Origin: Nymphaea colorata
Lineage: Eukaryota; Streptophyta; Magnoliopsida; Nymphaeales; Nymphaeaceae
DNA: 64,000 nucleotides
Assembly (NCBI RefSeq): GCF_008831285.2
Contig: NC_045145.1
Coordinates: forward strand, 9,856,802 to 9,920,801
Reading direction: 5' to 3'
Shown here: positions 59,127 through 64,000 of the stretch, one piece after another
Numbering within the stretch: position 1 is the first letter of the stretch
How the letters are laid out: each line of letters starts with the position of its first letter
The notes under the pieces: model-generated
Told to the model about the DNA's origin: nothing
Databases searched by the model: none
What the model saw: the letters and a program-made list of their open reading frames with translations, nothing else
Position numbers and translations under genes: made by a program

Positions 59127-61449
59127 AAATTTAAAAAAAAGTCACTTCTCTTATATAAAATTTTTTGAAAAATGATATTTTTGCTTTTTTCAAAATTTTG
59201 AAACTATAATTCTTCCCTCTTGATGAAAAATTTCTGACTCCACCCTTACACAATAGACTATATTGCAAAACCAAGACAGATTCAATCCGAAATTCCATAA
59301 GCATGGCAAAACAAGCCCCTATACGAAGACAAAATAGAAAAAAATGCAAAAAATACATTTTTCCAAATGATAAAACTATTTTAAAATAAGAAAAGATACT
59401 GTAAACAACAAAGCAAACCACCTTTTGGTACCGAAGTCGTTCTGTAGACTTAACATTACGCAAAAACGAAGGGAGCCGTCTCTCTCTCTTTTTCCTAGAC
59501 ATAATTTATTTGAGAGAGAGAGAGAGGGAGGCTCAAAAGGACGAGCGATTAAAGTATGCACTTGAACGCATCGTCTCCCAACAAAGAAAAGAGAATGGGA
59601 TGAAGAGGACAGTTGGAGTTCAAGGCCATTGAGATGCTCTTAGTCAAAAAATGAGGTTCTTAAGGATTGTGTCTGGCAGGGCACGTCTACTCATGCAGGT
59701 TTACATTATTGGTGGAAGAGAGAGGAAAGGGAGGAGAGAGCTCCTTCTGTCAGACTCCGTGGGGATTCCCCACGAGAAGGAGAGGGAGGAGGGCCATGCC
59801 AAAAAAGAACAAAAAAACAATAAAGTAAAGAAAGACAGGCAAGCAGGAAAACTTGAACCTGCAGCACTTTGGCATCCGGGGGAGTGGGTTTTCCAGGGAG
59901 GGTGAGAGAGAGAGAGAAAAGGAGAGATAGGAGAGGACCACATGACTCTTCTGGAGCGGACAAGAAGCGGAGGCAACACCTTCTTAGCACACACAGAAGG
60001 TGTTGCTTCTCTTGTTGCTCTCACTGGCTGGTCGCATGGTCCAGCACGATGATTACCAACAACCGACACTCACCTTTCCTTCACCTTTTCAGCCGATGGG
60101 TCATCCATCCATGGCGGATCAGGTTTAATCGTAAGCCATTCCCCATCGCCATCACCATCCGGCGTTCTGCTCATAGCCTCATACTTAATGATATTAGGTG
60201 GTCCAAGGTGCTTTATAAGCTAGCTTCGCAGTTTACTTGATCATATCATGTTAGTGTCAGCACTAACGTACATCCTAATTAACTAATTCAGGACAATTGA
60301 GATCGAGTTGTGACTGCAGTGCATGCACAGAATTAAAAAAACACAAAAAAAGGAGAAGGGGGAAGTAAGGTTATTTTGGGATTTAAAAAATATTTTTTAA
60401 AACTTTTAACTTTTTTACTACCCTTTTAATACTAGTAATGTGGCTCCCTCGCTAGGCGTATTTTGGTTATTACCTACTTTCATGTATAATTTTTTGTGCA
60501 TGTATAGGAGCGTGCACATAACTAGTTTCTACCTTCAGTACTATCGAGGTAAGTTCAACTTTTGCTAGCCAATGGCTCCCCTTGCATGTTATCCTGACAA
60601 TAAGAAAATTAGATCTTAAAACTGCTGTTTGGGACAACATACATGACACCAAAAATCAGGATTTCAAACAGTGTTGTTGAAAGTTCTAGAGAGTACCATA
60701 GAAGACATTGTTCATATGCCAATGTTTGTAGTGATAAGAATACAGCTCATAAAGATAATGATAAGGAAAGGAGACACGTTCACAGCCAAGGAGGATAATG
60801 CATGCCACGCCACTAATCTTAGTTTCTTTTGCTGTTTTTTTTTTTTGGTCACCTTCAGTTATTAATCTTGTTTGTTGTGTCTTAACCGATTCTGTTGTTT
60901 GCATGAAGAGATCTGCTTTCTCGATGCATAAAATACTGCCTTATATAACATTTTTCACAAGTCATTAGTACATACACTTGCTACTCTCAGTGTATGAGAA
61001 AGATAGTCAAGTTTCATGCAAGTGATAATAGTCTTTTATGGTACCTCTTGCGGTTCATTTGTCATAGTAGATGCAAGTTTGAATCCTGAATGGAATGCCA
61101 TAGATTCCACTAGCTGATAAACTTCAAATAACTGAATTTAAAAGAACTAATTGGCAAACCATGTTGAACACCTAATTAAACATGGTCATGCAACCATTAT
61201 GGTTGTTAGATGGAGTGAAACTTCCTGTGCCCAGAGATAGAAGTACATGGGCTGATGGACTACCAAGAAAGGGTCTTTTAATGTTGCGGAGGATCTCATT
61301 TACTGACATTTAAGGCAAAATGTTAGTAAAGTATGTATTGATGGAGGCTAAAGAACGATAGCAAATCTATCTATTCACCGACATTTTATGACTGAACATA
61401 GAATCTCAGAGATTCATTGATGTGATCGGAAATGGATGTCAGCAAACAG
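59127..61449. other. spacer with short hairpins, no gene supported
   Basis: 59130-59250 is A/T-run-rich and continues the sequence type at the end of the duplicated unit. 59650-60240 is more GC-rich with GA tracts and open frames on both strands, none matching a known protein. It holds a 17-bp palindrome (59758-59774) and a 16-bp-stem hairpin (59969-60010). Confidence 0.45.
59969..60010. repeat. short strong inverted repeat
   Basis: Arms 59969-59984 and 59995-60010 pair along 16 positions (12 perfect plus G-U/A-U pairs) around a 10-nt loop TAGCACACAC. Too short for a typical plant microRNA precursor on its own. Confidence 0.8.
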
Positions 61450-61452
61450 TAA
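61450..61452. repeat. target-site duplication TAA, left
   Basis: TAA next to the left end of the Harbinger-like element; repeated at 62211-62213. Confidence 0.65.
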
Positions 61453-62210
61453 GAGGATGTTTGGATGACACTTTCCAAAACTTGGTCTTTCAAAAACAGG
61501 TTTTGTGAAACCAGGTTTTTTAATAAGTTTTGATAACCTGGTTATTTGTTTGGATGACACGGCAAAAACCGGGTTTTCACTTTCTAAAACCTAGCTTTTG
61601 TTTGGATGACAAAATTGAGTTTAGAAAATTTTTAGAAAACAAATTCACTTGAACATTTAATGGTAGTTATGTTACAGCTACAGTTGCACACACTCACGCA
61701 TAAATTTTATTTCCTACAATAAAATATAGAAGAATCTATACACAACAAATAGATAAAAACATCAAAAGCCACACCAGACTTAAATAGATTCACGTAAAAT
61801 GGAAAGCACTTAAGTTGCTGACCCTAAGCCTAATCTTTGAAAGAGGAACTTGTCGCAGAAAAAATACAATATGTATAGAAAATGTAATATCACCAATATA
61901 ATTCCTAAACTTTTTCATATAGTGGGTTAAAGCAAGACAAATGAAGCATAAATTAGAGCAGGTCACAACTCAAACCATGAGTTTCAAAATAATATTGAGG
62001 GGAGCTCCAACACCGAATCCATAAACTTCTGAGATTTCGTTGGATTCACCAGCCCTTGAAAAAACTAGGGGGATAGATTTTTCATCGACATATTGAAAAC
62101 GCTATTTTGTGAAAACCCAGCTTTAACAAAACAGCTTTTCCATGTCATCCAAACATTCTTGAAAGAAACCTAGTTTTGCCTAGGTTTTGTGGTGTCATCC
62201 ACACAAGCCC
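61453..62210. mobile_element. PIF/Harbinger-like non-autonomous element
   Basis: 758 bp. The ends are inverted: left GAGGATGTTTGGATGACA, right (reverse complement) GGGCTTGTGTGGATGACA, 14 of 18 bases equal, flanked by TAA, the 3-bp duplication of PIF/Harbinger. TTTGGATGACA and AAAACC-GGTTTT words recur inside near both ends. No transposase frame. The TSD is short, so the superfamily call rests on ends plus TSD together. Confidence 0.72.
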
Positions 62211-62213
62211 TAA
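62211..62213. repeat. target-site duplication TAA, right
   Basis: TAA directly after the right end of the element, matching 61450-61452. Confidence 0.65.
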
Positions 62214-62745
62214 AAGAAAGAGTCAATACTAATCCTTATACAGTTATACATGGACCCTAGAAAATGCAGAATTTTCTTTAACATTTCCTGACGGACGTCG
62301 GAAACATTTGCAAATATCAGAAAAAATCTGTCACAGAATTCTACTGACAGCAAAGCAAGGCATGTCAATAACTTCAAGTGTTAAGGACATCTTGTCCTTG
62401 ACATTAGTAGAGGTCCACTCACTTTTATGGTGGTCTACATTGACATCTTGAATACACAAAAGGAACATTTTTATTAACAGTCATGGCAAGACCATTAGTT
62501 AAAACGTTGTCACTGATGTCTTTCATGGACGTCAGTACTAGCTGGGTGATGCAAGACAGACGCAGAGCCCAAGCCTTCATGCATCCAAGTACTGACCGGC
62601 CCAGATCTGCAGCCTGTAGAGCCTTAGGAGGAGACTAACTAGTCTCAGCAGCCAACCGAGCTTGACCCAGTCACAGCCAGCAACCTGGCCCAGGTCCTGA
62701 CCTTGTCAGTTCAGTAGCAGGAGATACCAGCTCAGGAACATGAGC
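62214..62745. other. spacer, no gene recognised
   Basis: Mixed composition, no gene or repeat family identified. Confidence 0.4.
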
Positions 62746-63142
62746 TAGGGGTGCACAACGAGTTGAGCTACTCAAGCTTGACTCGTTTAAGCTCAACTCG
62801 TAAGTGAGTTCGAGTTGCTTCATTAGTTAAACGAGTCGAGCTCGAGTTGACTTGTTAAACTAATCGAGTCGAGCTTGAGTTCACTCAAGTGGACTCGTTA
62901 AAGCTCGACTCGGCTTGAATATTAAAATATCGGTTTTAAAAAATCCAGTTCAGAAGCTTCCCACTTCTCAGCAGGAAACTCTTTTTTCAGTTTAGGGTTT
63001 CCTTTTTTGTTCTCGCTCTTTCCAACTCCAACTCTCCCTCTCTCGGTCTCTTCGACTTCTCCTTCTCTTCTCCGTCTGTGACTGCAGGTCCGCGGCCACG
63101 GGCCACTTCAGCCTTCAGCCTTCAAGGTCAGCTGGTTTCTCC

Positions 63143-63232
63143 ACTTTCAGCCCAAGGTTCCTGCCTGTGCTCTCCGCTTCAGCCTTCTGGCCCTTCTCCC
63201 TTCAACTTTCAGCCCAAGGTTCCTGCCTGTGC
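63143..63232 (+). repeat. 28-bp direct repeat in the leader-like segment
   Basis: An identical 28-bp block beginning ACTTTCAGCCCAAGG occurs at 63143-63170 and 63205-63232, with a related CTTCAGCCTTC phrase around both. Confidence 0.9.
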
Positions 63233-63410
63233 AAGTTCTCTCTCTCTCACTCTCTCTCTCGTTTTCATCACGATTCCTATTTTCGGTTCCTCCTGCAGAC
63301 ACTTCTCCCTCTCCGTCTCCTCGGACACATCCGAACGCCTCTCCCTGGTTCGCACGAAGAACCAGATACGCTTGTTGCGTTCTGCTCATCTCTTTTGCAG
63401 CGTGAGGTGA

Positions 63411-63584
63411 GGTCTTCCTGTTGCATGGGGCTATTCTGGTAGACAATGAAAGTTGGTATTTGTGCCCACGTTTTGGTATTTTTAGACAATGAAAGTTGGT
63501 ATTCAATTTTTGGTATTTTCAGACAATGCAAGTTGGTATCAATTTTTGAAACAAAAGGGTCTTCCTGTTGCGTGGGGCTATTCT
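63411..63584 (+). repeat. nested short direct repeats
   Basis: GGTCTTCCTGTTGC-TGGGGC followed by TATTCT occurs at 63411 and 63558. Between them AGACAATG-AAGTTGGTAT occurs three times (63442, 63484, 63521). The order A-b-b-b-A suggests stepwise local duplication. Confidence 0.85.
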
Positions 63585-64000
63585 TATGGAACCCTATTGT
63601 TCTAAGACATATACAAATTTAATTTATGGTTAGTTGCACCAGTTCTGTTTTCTAATCAATTCATTTTGGCAGTATTACATCTTTGTTTACGTGGATGCAC
63701 CAAGTTACCAGATATTGAAAAAATTGAAAATTATTAGTACTGGTGTGCTGTACCGAATCATTCTTAAGAAGAAGTAAGACATTCTTTTCCTGGTTTCTGT
63801 TCTTTATATCTGTTAACATGATGCATATATTATATATGTCTATGCTATAAGCCTATAACACATCATGGTTGCTAGAAGATCTTTCTACATCTAACATCTT
63901 GTAAGTGATTCAAATATCATGATTGTAGTTAGTAGAAGTATCTCCAACAGCAAATATCAGTACTGGACTTTCATATGGGCTCTCTCTCCTTTTGGAAGAA

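Larger units (their letters stand above)
62746..64000 (+). mobile_element. possible left part of a larger hAT-like transposon
   Basis: TAGGGGTGCACAACGAG at 62746 is a typical plant hAT terminus and resembles the left end of the MITE at 33134. About 180 bp of subterminal GACTCG/CGAGTC words in both orientations follow (to about 62930). Then comes TTTAGGGTTTCC and a pyrimidine-rich leader-like segment (63000-63400) with several candidate splice sites. No transposase frame begins before the window ends, and no right terminus is visible, so this could equally be a solitary terminal fragment next to an unrelated sequence. Confidence 0.42.

Noticed and set aside
59131-59502. 123-codon minus-strand frame, Phe/Lys-rich
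   Set aside because: Product of A/T runs in repeat-like DNA following the tandem duplication.
59701-60240. Overlapping open frames on both strands in a GC-richer island
   Set aside because: Composition-driven (GA/CT tracts give Arg/Glu or Ser/Leu runs); no conserved domain or convincing splice structure.
63078-63506. Open frames of 84-119 codons on both strands near the right edge
   Set aside because: Produced by pyrimidine-rich repeats; Ser/Leu/Pro-rich or Arg/Glu-rich products without motifs. Treated as possible leader sequence.

Overview
This is nuclear DNA of a flowering plant. It has long introns with GT-AG borders (one is GC-AG), AT-rich spacers, (GA)n, (AC)n and (AT)n microsatellites, and dense LTR, LINE and DNA-transposon sequence. 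The species cannot be fixed from the window. Only two host protein-coding genes are convincingly visible. Most short open frames are chance frames or pieces of transposons.

Layout. (1) Positions 655-17174, plus strand: a six-exon gene for the ESCRT/Vps4 cofactor VTA1/LIP5 (414 aa as modelled). Its 12.9-kb second intron carries a complete but decayed Ty1/copia element in antisense (6029-11408, TSD GCTAT). (2) 17.2-21.8 kb: 3' flank, a copia RNase H remnant and an AT-rich spacer. (3) 21779-31400, minus strand: a decayed Ty3/gypsy element with two 406-bp LTRs and TSD ATAAT. A 4113-bp insert (25823-29935, TG...CA, TSD ATGGT) sits inside its gag and looks like a very long solo LTR. (4) 31.4-35.2 kb: spacer with a hAT-like MITE. 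(5) 35264-43710, minus strand: a four-exon SABATH methyltransferase closely resembling indole-3-acetate O-methyltransferase IAMT1 (380 aa as modelled), with a GC-AG first intron. (6) 44.7-53 kb: two heavily decayed LINE pieces on opposite strands. (7) 53-57 kb: spacer with a possible LTR-element fragment and large microsatellites. (8) 57385-59126: a nearly perfect 870-bp tandem duplication. (9) 59.1-64 kb: short hairpins, a Harbinger-like element (61453-62210, TSD TAA), and at the right edge a hAT-like terminus (62746) followed by a pyrimidine-rich, internally repeated region that could be the 5' part of a larger transposon running off the window.

The two host genes have unrelated jobs: multivesicular-body sorting for LIP5 and auxin inactivation by methylation for IAMT. 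They are separated by about 18 kb of mostly transposon DNA. I found no convincing new biological system. The most informative structures are the nested insertions with exact target-site duplications, the recent 870-bp duplication, the GC-AG intron and the putative hAT element at the right edge.
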